A DNA stretch of 64,000 bases from contig NZ_QXFO01000015.1 in assembly GCF_003584105.1 (NCBI RefSeq), positions 1 through 64,000 of the forward strand, in the 5' to 3' direction. The notes beneath the pieces are model-generated. The model was not told the origin of the DNA, did no database searches, and worked only from the letters and a program-made list of their open reading frames with translations. Below, one piece after another: positions 18,432 to 26,130 of the stretch (positions are counted from its first letter, which is position 1; every line of letters starts with the position of its first letter). The DNA comes from Flagellimonas taeanensis (GTDB lineage Bacteria; Bacteroidota; Bacteroidia; Flavobacteriales; Flavobacteriaceae). The position numbers and the translations under genes were made by a program.

Positions 18432-18686
18432 TCATTCCTTACGCAATTGAATGCTGCCAAAATCATCGTCAGAATACAGCTGCAAATTCATGGGCCCATA
18501 GGTACATGCTTCGCCCCCATTATCGCCACAGCCTTCCTCAGCTGTAGTGGTTTTCCATTCTTCGTCTACAGGGTCAAAGTAATAGGCGTCCTGAAACACA
18601 GGCTTATCCTCCGTGGCAAATGCCAGGCCAACCGCCAACAAAATGGCGAAGGCCGGTAAAACAAGTTTTAAAAAATTAGATTTCAT
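18432..18686 (-). CDS. DUF6520 family small secreted protein
   Basis: An 84-residue precursor: signal peptide (KSNFLKLVLPAFAILLAVGLAFA), then an acidic mature part of about 60 residues with an aromatic DAYYFDP motif and two cysteines (EEGCGDNGGEACTYGP). The cysteine pair suggests a disulfide. DUF6520 proteins are short, multicopy in Flavobacteriaceae and of unknown function. It lies 52 bases downstream of the MauE-like gene on the same strand, so the two are probably cotranscribed. A redox-active membrane protein next to a two-cysteine peptide fits an oxidative-folding partnership (inference). Confidence 0.8.
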   Translation of the reverse strand: MKSNFLKLVLPAFAILLAVGLAFATEDKPVFQDAYYFDPVDEEWKTTTAEEGCGDNGGEACTYGPMNLQLYSDDDFGSIQLRKE

Positions 18687-18738
18687 AATACTAAGTATAA
18701 ACGTTAATGCCTACTCTTTTCTAGGTTTTCGGCTTCCC

Positions 18739-19191
18739 CTACTGTACAGTATTTTGATTTATTTGGATGTTGTTTTGTTTCTTTGACCAAAGGATTCCCA
18801 ATAGGGAAAGCACCATAAAGGAGATATTCAAAATTACATGGTCCTTCCACCCCAAGGCTGAAATGACCCCTCCACAAGAGCATGGAATGGAATTACTGTA
18901 CCTAAGGATTATAATGATATAAGTGGTGAATGAACCCAATAAGACCAAGCTGGCATACAGGGCAAGTGTGCGGTATCTTGCGAACCACAATAGGCCTGCG
19001 ATCACCAGCTCCACAAAGGGCACGGCCCATGAGATCACTGTGGCATAGGATGCAATGTAGGGCATACGCTCCACCCTCAATTGAAAGGTATCCAAATGCA
19101 TCAATTTGCTGACCGCAGTATAAACGAACAGTAGGGTCAACAAAAGGCTGAACAGGGTAATAAGTTTGGAGTAGATTCCTTTGTGAGACAT
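18739..19191 (-). CDS. MauE/DoxX-family redox-associated membrane protein
   Basis: A 150-residue inner-membrane protein with four hydrophobic segments (about 10-30, 48-70, 73-98, 118-135). The CSCGG motif near residues 104-108 (SIPCSCGGVISALGW) is the family signature, and MauE-like proteins help form or transfer disulfides. It is transcribed toward the DUF6520 gene. Its promoter side carries the tandem 21-bp repeat at 19229-19270, only 38 bases before the start codon, suggesting control by the AraC-type regulator upstream. Confidence 0.85.
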   Translation of the reverse strand: MSHKGIYSKLITLFSLLLTLLFVYTAVSKLMHLDTFQLRVERMPYIASYATVISWAVPFVELVIAGLLWFARYRTLALYASLVLLGSFTTYIIIILRYSNSIPCSCGGVISALGWKDHVILNISFMVLSLLGILWSKKQNNIQINQNTVQ

Positions 19192-19228
19192 ATCCTTTGA
19201 TTTGATATGACAAAGTTCGGGAGTCTGA

Positions 19229-19270
19229 TGTATCCCTAAGGGAGTATTTGTTATCTGAAACGGAGTAAAT
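19229..19270. promoter_or_regulatory. tandem 21-bp operator, copy 1
   Basis: Two 21-base units in tandem (19229-19249 and 19250-19270). They include GGAGTATTTGTTATCTGAAA at 19241-19260, which recurs exactly at 20723-20742. The 21-bp period fits the two half-sites of an AraC dimer. It lies upstream of the MauE/DUF6520 operon. Confidence 0.6.
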
Positions 19271-19287
19271 GCATGATATTAAGGATT

Positions 19288-20214
19288 TTATGACCTTAAA
19301 TCAGTAGGGGATAGTCCATATTTGTCCTTGAATGCCCTTGAGAAATGGGTCTTGCTCTTAAAGCCGGTCATTTGGATGATTTGCTTTATCGTCAGGGTGC
19401 TGTGCTGGATCAGGGTCCTTGCCATTCGAAGACGTTCCCTGATCAGAAATCTAAAAATGGTCATACCATAGATCTGTTTGAAGCCATATTTCAGTTTGTA
19501 CTCGTTGGTGCCCTTCTGACGGGCAAGATCCTGCAAGGTGGGAAGATCCTTGTCCAGATTGTTGATGATCATATCATGGACGTCCCTGATGATTTGGATA
19601 TCCTCTGGCGTCAATGTGACCTTATGCTCCTTGATGCCCTTGGTCACTTTGAGTTTATTTTTGGGCAGCCCTGTTTCAAAAGGTTCCCCCTTGGAAAAGA
19701 ATACGGAGTTCAACAGGGTTTTTTGACCGCTCCCATCCAAGGCCTGGTACACCGATATTTGGCAATCCTTGGCCAGCAAAAGACCATCGTTGGTAATGAA
19801 TTCCAGGAACAATACCGTTTCAGACCGCTCCCGTTTCAAATGTTTTGACATCTTCTTGTTCCATCTTTCACGGGACCTTTCCGTCATGAATTCAGAGATA
19901 TGTTTTCCGAAAAGATCCTTAGGGGGATAGGACAATAGGGAGCAGGTGCCATTGGTGAGCAATTCAATGTGACCATTCCCATCTAAGATCATGGATAGTT
20001 GGATGACACATTGTGGGGTGTTGTGTGCGTTTGCAAAACCCTGATGGATAAAGGCCGCCCCTATTTCCTCATTGACCATGTTCAACATGACCACCAAAGA
20101 AGCAATATTGTCATTTTTATCGGAAGGCTCAATGGAATAGAAGAAATTGCCCTTGGCCATTTCCAAGAGCATCTTTTGTATCCGTTTTACCCTAAAGTCA
20201 TCGCTGTTCGGCAT
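19288..20214 (-). CDS. HAMP/PAS-like AraC-family regulator
   Basis: A 308-residue soluble transcription factor. Residues 10-55 look like a cytoplasmic HAMP-type helical pair (MAKGNFFYSIEPSDKNDN, LNMVNEEIG). Residues 70-175 resemble a PAS domain (ILDGNGHIELLTNGTCSLLSY, FGKHISEFM). Residues 205-308 are an AraC HTH (LARQKGTNEYKLKYGFKQIY, then TGFKSKTHFSRAFKDKYGLSP). The STAS-like gene ends 18 bases upstream on the same strand, giving a two-gene operon. The tandem repeats at 19229-19270 and 20711-20752 are plausible binding sites, one before its own operon and one before MauE. The ligand is unknown. Confidence 0.85.
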   Translation of the reverse strand: MPNSDDFRVKRIQKMLLEMAKGNFFYSIEPSDKNDNIASLVVMLNMVNEEIGAAFIHQGFANAHNTPQCVIQLSMILDGNGHIELLTNGTCSLLSYPPKDLFGKHISEFMTERSRERWNKKMSKHLKRERSETVLFLEFITNDGLLLAKDCQISVYQALDGSGQKTLLNSVFFSKGEPFETGLPKNKLKVTKGIKEHKVTLTPEDIQIIRDVHDMIINNLDKDLPTLQDLARQKGTNEYKLKYGFKQIYGMTIFRFLIRERLRMARTLIQHSTLTIKQIIQMTGFKSKTHFSRAFKDKYGLSPTDLRS

Positions 20215-20232
20215 ATCCTTTCATTAAATTGG

Positions 20233-20646
20233 TTAGTTTTCATCGGTTTCCTTAATGCCCAAATAGGCCAAGGCCTCCGCTTTTCTGGTAAAGGATCGTG
20301 TAGGCACTTTCTGGGAATGGGTGTCCAGATAAATGGAGCTGATCATATCCGTAACCGGTGGATCGATCAAAAAGGCCAGTTTCTCGATCCAAAGGGAACC
20401 TTCCAAAGCCAAATAGTCCCTTGCGGCCTTATCGATATTTCTGACTTCCCGTATATCGCATAGCACCGGCATCGATTTACCTTCTTGTAATTCCATCCGA
20501 TCCTTGACTATGAGTTGTGCCGCCTTACGGTTGATACACGGCACTTTCTTGTAGATAATATGTAAAAGATCATCAGTCAACAGATATATGGCATAGCTGT
20601 TTTCATGTGTTTTTTTCATCTCCGGAAAACTGGTTAGCGCAATCAA
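20233..20646 (-). CDS. STAS/SpoIIAA-like small protein
   Basis: A 137-residue protein (an internal ATG at 20619 is also possible). The pattern of strands and helices resembles STAS/SpoIIAA-type proteins (LLHIIYKKVPCINRKAAQLI, then MPVLCDIREVRNIDKAARDYL). The family is often found with PAS-AraC regulators in Flavobacteria. It precedes the AraC gene by 18 bases and probably feeds a signal to it. The tandem operator at 20711-20752 is in its promoter region. Assignment is by general resemblance only. Confidence 0.55.
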   Translation of the reverse strand: MIALTSFPEMKKTHENSYAIYLLTDDLLHIIYKKVPCINRKAAQLIVKDRMELQEGKSMPVLCDIREVRNIDKAARDYLALEGSLWIEKLAFLIDPPVTDMISSIYLDTHSQKVPTRSFTRKAEALAYLGIKETDEN

Positions 20647-20710
20647 TTTACAAAATTACTGCAATTGATTTTTTTACAGGAGAGCTATTGACGTTAATAA
20701 AAGGATTTTG

Positions 20711-20752
20711 GTTATCTGAAAAGGAGTATTTGTTATCTGAAAGGGATTAAAT
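20711..20752. promoter_or_regulatory. tandem 21-bp operator, copy 2
   Basis: Two 21-base units, 20711-20731 and 20732-20752, both starting GTTATCTGAAA. It shares an identical 20-mer with copy 1. It sits between the divergent STAS/AraC operon and the synthase gene at 20818, so it could control either or both. Confidence 0.65.
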
Positions 20753-20817
20753 AGAATAAGTATGATTTATCAACTTACAAAATCCGTTTCTTTTTATCAC
20801 AAATAATATCAAATAAA

Positions 20818-23223
20818 ATGGCCAAGATCAAACACCACAATTTTTTGAACACTGTACATGAGGTATTCACTGATGCAAAACAAGCTGGGGTATTGCACCT
20901 TTATGCCGGCGGAAAGTCTTTTTCGGGAAGGACGATAGAAGTTGGCGGAAGGGAACTGTACCATTTTGGGACCACGGGTTATTTAGGGTTGGAACTGGAT
21001 CCCAGATTGAAAAAGGCCGCCAAGGAGGCCATTGATAGCTATGGGACGCAATTTCCCTTATCCAAATCCTATATCTCCAATCCGTTATATGAGAAATTGG
21101 AAAACTCGATTTCCGAAATGTATGGCTATCCCATTGTCATTACCAAAAACAGTACCCTTGGGCACTTAGGTGTCATTCCAAGTGCCGTGGATGATGACGA
21201 CGTAATCATTCTGGACCACCAGGTCCATTGGAGTGTACAGAATGCGGCCAAAATGCTAAAGACCCGGAGTGTTCCCATCGAAATGATCCGGCATAACCAT
21301 TTGGAAATGTTGGAGGACAAGATCAAAAAGTACCAACATTCCAAAGGCAGGATTTGGTATATGGCCGATGGCATTTATTCCATGTACGGGGATTATGCCC
21401 CGGTTAAGGAACTGATGGGGTTGGCAAAGAAATATTCCCAATTGCATTTTTATTTCGATGATGTTCATGGCATGAGTTGGGTGGGAAGGAATGGTACCGG
21501 ATATGTGTTGGACCAATTGGGGGAATTGCCCGAAAATGTATTGCTGTTCGGTACCTTGAGCAAAACCTTTGGTGCAAGCGGGGCTGTTCTGGCCTGTTCC
21601 AATGCTTCGATGTACGATAAGATCAAGACCTTTGGTGGACCCTTGACCTTCTCCGCCCAATTGGAACCTGCTTCGGTAGCTGCCGCCATGGCCTCGGCAC
21701 AAATCCATCTATCCCCAGAGATTTATCGGTTACAACAAGAATTGAGGGAACGTATCGATTATTTCAATGATTGCCTTTCGATAACGGAACTTCCCCTGAT
21801 CAATCGGAATGAATCCCCGGTGTTCTATATCGGGACCGGTATGCCCAAAACCGGGTACAATTTTGTGAACCGTTTGATGGGGGAGGGCTTCTTTGTCAAT
21901 CTCGGAATCTTTCCTGCGGTGCCTGTAAAGAATACAGGTGTAAGGATTACGATTTCTAGGCATAACCAAAAAGAGGAAATCAAAGCATTGGTGGACGCCA
22001 TGGAATATCATTTTCCAAAGGCATTGGAAGATACCCAGACAGATGCCCAAAGGGTATTCCACGCCTTTAAAATGGAACCAAGGACCCTAAGTGGACCGAA
22101 AGTATCCTCTGAACTTACCGTTGAAGTATTCGATACCATTGATCAAGTTGAAAAGGAAGAATGGAACCAAAGTTTAGGTGGGCAGGGGGTTTACGATTGG
22201 GAGGGGCTGAAGTTTTTGGAAGAGGTATTCCAGGGTAACCCAAGAAAGGAACATAATTGGTTGTTTCGATATGTGGTCATCAAGGATGCTGATGGGGTAC
22301 CAGTATTGATGACCTTTGTGACGCTTTCCCTTTGGAAGGATGATATGTTGGCACAAGCACAAATTTCTGCTGCCATTGAGGAGGAAAGGAAAACAAATCC
22401 CTACCATTTGTCATCCATGGTCCTGTCCCTCGGTTGTCTGTTCACTGAAGGTGATCACCTGTATTGGAATGCATCACATAGGTTGGGCAAGGAGGCCAGG
22501 GACAAGCTATTGGCAACCATGGAAAAACTGGAACAGCAGTTTGGAGCCAAAATGACCGTGTTACGTGACTTTGGTGAAGATACTTCATGGAACGAACCGC
22601 TTTACGGGCAGGGATTTTTAAGGGTGCAAATGCCCAACTCCTGTTATGTTGTCCTGGACGAGGTGGATTCCATGGAAGATTATTTGCAAAGATTGTCCTC
22701 CAGAAACAGAAGACATTTTCGAAAGGATGTCCAACCCTATCTCGATAGGGCAAAGACAGTTGTTCTCCCATCCATGTCAACAAATCAAATTGAACAGGTC
22801 AAATCCTTGTTCGGGGAAGTACAGTCCAGAAATTTGGGGCTCAATACCTTTTCCTTTCCGGACTCCCTGTTTGAAAAGATGAACGAAAACCATTTGTGGG
22901 AGTTTATTGTCCTTTGTTCATTATACCAACCTGAAAAGATAGTGGGTGTAATGTTCTGCTATACCAACTTGAAGCAAGTCTATGTGCCGGCCTTTGTGGG
23001 TATGGATTATGACGGTCTGGAAGAGTTTGCCATTTATCGCCAGTTGCTCTACCGGACCATTGAACGGGCCATTGGATTGGGCATTCCCAAAATCGATTTT
23101 GGGTTGACCGCTGCCTTTGAGAAACGGAAACTCGGTGCAACGGTAGAGAAAAAATATGCCTATCTCCAGACCAATGACAATTTCATCCTGGAATTGCTCG
23201 GAATCATGGAAGGCCAGCATTAA
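20818..23223 (+). CDS. alpha-oxoamine synthase fused to GNAT/FemAB-like acyltransferase
   Basis: An 801-residue bifunctional enzyme. Residues 1-410 are a PLP-dependent alpha-oxoamine synthase (BioF, serine palmitoyltransferase and CqsA relatives). Visible landmarks are DGIYSMYGDYAPV, FDDVHGMSWVG (D214, H217) and the PLP lysine K249 in GTLSKTFGASG. Such enzymes join an amino acid to an acyl thioester. Residues 440-801 form a GNAT/BioF2-like acyltransferase (RLSSRNRRHFRKDVQPYLD; FGLTAAFEKRKLGA near the end). A single chain could thus make an aminoketone and then N-acylate it, producing a lipid-like small molecule. The RteC gene follows after 12 bases. The product is unknown. Confidence 0.85.
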   Translation: MAKIKHHNFLNTVHEVFTDAKQAGVLHLYAGGKSFSGRTIEVGGRELYHFGTTGYLGLELDPRLKKAAKEAIDSYGTQFPLSKSYISNPLYEKLENSISEMYGYPIVITKNSTLGHLGVIPSAVDDDDVIILDHQVHWSVQNAAKMLKTRSVPIEMIRHNHLEMLEDKIKKYQHSKGRIWYMADGIYSMYGDYAPVKELMGLAKKYSQLHFYFDDVHGMSWVGRNGTGYVLDQLGELPENVLLFGTLSKTFGASGAVLACSNASMYDKIKTFGGPLTFSAQLEPASVAAAMASAQIHLSPEIYRLQQELRERIDYFNDCLSITELPLINRNESPVFYIGTGMPKTGYNFVNRLMGEGFFVNLGIFPAVPVKNTGVRITISRHNQKEEIKALVDAMEYHFPKALEDTQTDAQRVFHAFKMEPRTLSGPKVSSELTVEVFDTIDQVEKEEWNQSLGGQGVYDWEGLKFLEEVFQGNPRKEHNWLFRYVVIKDADGVPVLMTFVTLSLWKDDMLAQAQISAAIEEERKTNPYHLSSMVLSLGCLFTEGDHLYWNASHRLGKEARDKLLATMEKLEQQFGAKMTVLRDFGEDTSWNEPLYGQGFLRVQMPNSCYVVLDEVDSMEDYLQRLSSRNRRHFRKDVQPYLDRAKTVVLPSMSTNQIEQVKSLFGEVQSRNLGLNTFSFPDSLFEKMNENHLWEFIVLCSLYQPEKIVGVMFCYTNLKQVYVPAFVGMDYDGLEEFAIYRQLLYRTIERAIGLGIPKIDFGLTAAFEKRKLGATVEKKYAYLQTNDNFILELLGIMEGQH

Positions 23224-23235
23224 TGGAAAATCGTC

Positions 23236-24075
23236 ATGAAATACCAAAAGCTGCTATCAGAATTTGAAGGCCAATTGGATTCGTTGGAAAGCGGGAACGG
23301 GGATATCCTTTTCAAAGCGGAAAAGGGAATCGTACTTGTGGAGAAGAGCATCCGAAAACTACAAAAACAGATTACGGGCAAGACCTTTGATACCCAAGCA
23401 GACGAAATCTACTTCTTTAAGCATGTCAAACCCCAAATTTTTAGTAAGCTGATCTATTATGTAAAATTGTTCAATATCGAGAGCAAGCGGCCTAGGGGAA
23501 ATGATACGGCACAGATCAAGTACCTACAACTTCAGATTGACAAGTTCCAGACCTTTTTTAACGATAATCTGGAGTTTTATAATTATTACCGTCGTGGGGC
23601 GATGTCCCTGGACGAACAATATTTTGTTAGGGGGAACCGAGATCTAAGGCTTCCCCTTGAATCCTTCCACTTTTTGATCGATGACCAGTTTTCCACCTGT
23701 CAGGATGGTACCGTGGCCACGATTATGGCCTATGACATGCTCATCGTGTACCTGAGAAAGGAGGTGGATGACCTACAAAACAATTTAGAACCCCAAAAGA
23801 ACATGACCATGGAAAAACCTTCAAAACTCTTCTGGACCGGAAACAAGACCGATTTGATCGAACTTTTATATGCACTCCAATCCAGCAAATGCATCAATAG
23901 CGGTACCACGGACATCAAGGAGTTGGCCTCGCATTTTGAACATTTTTACAATGTGGACCTCGGTAACTACTACCACACTTTTATTGATATCCGGTCCCGA
24001 AAGACCAGTAAGACCCGCTTTTTGGACAAGCTCATTGAGATGCTCAACCAACGGATGGATTCCCTGGATGAATGA
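23236..24075 (+). CDS. rteC: RteC family regulator of conjugative transfer
   Basis: A 279-residue protein matching the RteC family, which in CTnDOT-type elements activates the excision genes. Family features seen are the helical N terminus (FEGQLDSLESGN), the motif YYRRGAMSLDEQYFVRGNRDL near residues 118-138, and a C-terminal helical DNA-binding part (LIELLYALQSSKCINSGTTDIKELASHFE). It lies 12 bases after the synthase gene, which suggests joint expression. The palindromes immediately downstream (24086-24249), before the excisionase-like gene, are good candidate RteC targets. Confidence 0.88.
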   Translation: MKYQKLLSEFEGQLDSLESGNGDILFKAEKGIVLVEKSIRKLQKQITGKTFDTQADEIYFFKHVKPQIFSKLIYYVKLFNIESKRPRGNDTAQIKYLQLQIDKFQTFFNDNLEFYNYYRRGAMSLDEQYFVRGNRDLRLPLESFHFLIDDQFSTCQDGTVATIMAYDMLIVYLRKEVDDLQNNLEPQKNMTMEKPSKLFWTGNKTDLIELLYALQSSKCINSGTTDIKELASHFEHFYNVDLGNYYHTFIDIRSRKTSKTRFLDKLIEMLNQRMDSLDE

Positions 24076-24085
24076 GTTTTAGTTT

Positions 24086-24111
24086 TTCCCAAGTTGGTAC
24101 CAACTTGGGAA
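24086..24111. promoter_or_regulatory. 26-bp perfect palindrome
   Basis: The half TTCCCAAGTTGGT (24086-24098) is followed by its exact complement (24099-24111), centred on GGTACC. It begins 11 bases after rteC. A partial copy lies at 24232-24249. The symmetry suits a dimeric regulator. Confidence 0.6.
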
Positions 24112-24231
24112 TTTGCATTTTGATGGGCCATAGTGCCAGGATTATGGGTTTTCTGAGGTTTTCAATAGGTTTACAAAGGTCAAATTCAACCAAATACCAT
24201 CAAACCCTATGCGCAGAAAAAAACACCCACC

Positions 24232-24249
24232 TTGGTACCAACTTGGGAA
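24232..24249. promoter_or_regulatory. second copy of the GGTACC-centred site
   Basis: TTGGTACCAACTTGGGAA is identical to 18 bases of the 24086-24111 palindrome, while the left arm has diverged (CCACC in place of CCCAAG). It lies 111 bases before the HTH gene at 24360, in promoter range. Confidence 0.55.
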
Positions 24250-24359
24250 GTTTTTCCAAAAACCTTTTTGAGTTTTGTCCCTGAAAGTCAAATCTATCGA
24301 AGGGCCATCAAATGAAAGGATAGTAATGGGATGGTCCTTCTTTTAAAACTCAAAAAACT

Positions 24360-24638
24360 ATGGGAGCGACCATCATCACCTCTGAAGATCTCATGGAGTT
24401 CAAAGTGGAACTCTTGGAAGACATCAAAGCATTATTGAAGGACCAAAGTGGACAACTGGGCAAGAAATGGCTCAAATCCAATGAGGTCCGGGACCTTTTG
24501 GGCATATCCCCGGGCACCCTCCAGAACCTCAGGATCAATGGGACCCTGCCCTATACCAAGATAGGAGGGGTGCTCTACTACGAATACCATGAGATCATGG
24601 AGGTATTGGAAAAGAACAAGGTCCATAACCGTATCTAG
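24360..24638 (+). CDS. excisionase-like HTH_17 protein
   Basis: A 92-residue MerR/Xis-type winged-helix protein. A coiled N terminus (residues 8-32) is followed by KKWLKSNEVRDLLGISPGTL, then the wing (NGTLPYTKIGGVLYYEYHEI), the usual HTH_17 layout. Proteins of this type act as excision directionality factors or transcription regulators in Bacteroidetes conjugative elements. The next gene begins 1 base after its stop, if the GTG start is right. The two palindromic sites lie upstream. Confidence 0.85.
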   Translation: MGATIITSEDLMEFKVELLEDIKALLKDQSGQLGKKWLKSNEVRDLLGISPGTLQNLRINGTLPYTKIGGVLYYEYHEIMEVLEKNKVHNRI

Positions 24639-24639
24639 G

Positions 24640-25179
24640 GTGGAGGACATCAATTATATCAAACACCTGAACGGGGTGTTTGCCCAATTTGCCAAGGACA
24701 ACCGCTTGAACCCGACCCATATCAGCCTGTATATCGGACTGTTCCAATTGTGGAACCAAAACTATTTTGTGGCCGAGTTCTATATCAGTAGGGAAGAGGC
24801 CATGGCCTATGCCAAGATCGGGTCCAAATCGACCTATCACCGCTGCATCCGAGAGCTCAGCCATTGGAACTATATCCTGTATGCCCCATCCCACAATCCC
24901 TACAAGGGCAGCCGAATCAAGATGTTCGATTTTGGGACAAGTAGTGGACAAGCAGTGGACAACCACCGTACCAAAATCGGGACAAGCAGTGGACAAGCGT
25001 TGGTACCTATAAACAAACTTATACAAACAACTAAAAACATTACAAACGGGAAGAAACGGAAAAAAATGAAAAACAAAGTTTTCCAGAATGATGAAAACAA
25101 TGCCGAACATTCCCCCACTGTCCCATATCGGGACAACCTAAGGACCAGCAAGGACAAGGACTACAACGAACCGCTATGA
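24640..25179 (+). CDS. winged-helix replication-initiator-like protein
   Basis: A 179-residue protein using a GTG start at 24640, just after the previous stop; an ATG at 24589 would add 17 residues that overlap the upstream gene out of frame. Residues 1-105 look like a winged-helix initiator (FAQFAKDNRLNPTHISLYIG, AMAYAKIGSKSTYHRCIREL, YILYAPSHNPYKGSRIKMF). The rest is polar and probably disordered. Iteron-like 11-bp repeats lie inside the gene. An AAA ATPase follows with a 4-base overlap. This is the arrangement of lambda O and P: an initiator carrying its own origin, followed by a helicase loader. The role is inferred. Confidence 0.6.
   Translation: MEDINYIKHLNGVFAQFAKDNRLNPTHISLYIGLFQLWNQNYFVAEFYISREEAMAYAKIGSKSTYHRCIRELSHWNYILYAPSHNPYKGSRIKMFDFGTSSGQAVDNHRTKIGTSSGQALVPINKLIQTTKNITNGKKRKKMKNKVFQNDENNAEHSPTVPYRDNLRTSKDKDYNEPL
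24934..25000 (+). repeat. five 11-bp iteron-like repeats inside the initiator-like gene
   Basis: GGGACAAGTAG (24934), TGGACAAGCAG (24945) and TGGACAACCAC (24956) are contiguous. After a 12-base spacer come GGGACAAGCAG (24979) and TGGACAAGCGT (24990). The period of 11 is not a multiple of three, so the repeat is at DNA level and not a protein repeat. Confidence 0.65.
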
Positions 25180-25838
25180 ATTTTAACGCCCCACATATCA
25201 TCACCGAAGGTGCCATAAGTTATGAACTGGGCTCCCTGAAGGGCAGGGAGATCAAATACGATTTCGAGAAGATCCTGGTCTATCTCAATGCCAAGGGAAA
25301 ACTCCTGTTCGGCAAGAAGTTCAGGATCCATAGGGAGGACAGGGAGATCCTGTACAAGCTCAGTCTCTACTTTATCAGGGACAGGGAACGTTGCAAACAG
25401 TTGGGTATCGATGTGGATAAGGGCCTTCTCCTCTCAGGTCCGGTAGGCTGTGGGAAGACCAGCCTGATGAAACTGTTCAAGTTCATGGTGCCCCACCAAA
25501 GGCCTTATGCCGTGATTCCCTCCAGGAACATTGTCTTTGGTTTCAACCATTTGGGCTTTAAGATCATTGGGGACTATGGAAACACCCAATCCTATTGTTT
25601 TGACGACCTGGGTGTGGAACCTGATGGGGTCCATTTTGGAAAGGAGTGCAATGTCATGGGGGAGATCTTGCTGTCACGCTATGAGCTGTTCACGGACTAT
25701 AAGATCAAGACACACGCCACCACTAATCTCAATGCACAGGAACTGGAAGCAAGGTATGGGAACCGGGTAAGGTCAAGAATGCGGGAACTCTTCAACCTTG
25801 TAGGATTTGACAAGGACAGCAAGGACAAAAGAAAATAG
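25176..25838 (+). CDS. DnaC/IstB-like AAA ATPase, probable helicase loader
   Basis: A 220-residue P-loop ATPase. Walker A is SGPVGCGKTSL with K94. The Walker B-like sequence is YCFDDLG near residue 147, followed by sensor-1 THATTNLNAQ and the arginine-rich YGNRVRSRMRELFN box II-like motif. These are marks of the DnaC/DnaI/IstB group that load replicative helicase. No transposase IstA is adjacent, so an IS21 helper is unlikely. The start overlaps the initiator-like gene by 4 bases. Together they probably let the excised element replicate or prime after transfer. Confidence 0.8.
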   Translation: MNFNAPHIITEGAISYELGSLKGREIKYDFEKILVYLNAKGKLLFGKKFRIHREDREILYKLSLYFIRDRERCKQLGIDVDKGLLLSGPVGCGKTSLMKLFKFMVPHQRPYAVIPSRNIVFGFNHLGFKIIGDYGNTQSYCFDDLGVEPDGVHFGKECNVMGEILLSRYELFTDYKIKTHATTNLNAQELEARYGNRVRSRMRELFNLVGFDKDSKDKRK

Positions 25839-26130
25839 GATTTTGTAGCTGGTTTAAAATGAAGACCTGAATTTGGGCGAATTGCATCACTTTTTGAAAG
25901 GCCGATTAGCCGCATTTGACGTTTTTGGGCCGGAGGGATTGGAACCAGATAGCACTTATGAACAGGGAGTGTTCGCTTTTTCATTAAATCTGAATGGATT
26001 CCAGACCAATTGAGCCTGTTTTGATACAGTTATAATGTTATTCACAAATAACTGATATTCAGTTATTTGTGATGTGTATTCTACTAATTTTCACATATCA
26101 ACAATCGTCTAACCCTTAAACGTTTACGAT
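25839..26130. other. gene-free spacer before the tra operon
   Basis: No gene seen. The only clear structure is the long inverted repeat at 26042-26072, described separately. Confidence 0.6.
26042..26072. promoter_or_regulatory. 14-bp inverted repeat upstream of tra operon
   Basis: TCACAAATAACTGA (26042-26055) and its exact complement (26059-26072) are separated by TAT. There is no T run after it, so an operator is more likely than a terminator. It lies 58 bases before traE. Confidence 0.55.

Noticed and set aside
24934..25000. CRISPR-like array
   Set aside because: Repeats are 11 bases, mostly contiguous without unique spacers, and no cas genes are present.
25176..25838. IS21 helper protein (IstB)
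   Set aside because: No IstA transposase is adjacent, and the partner gene and repeats fit a helicase loader better.
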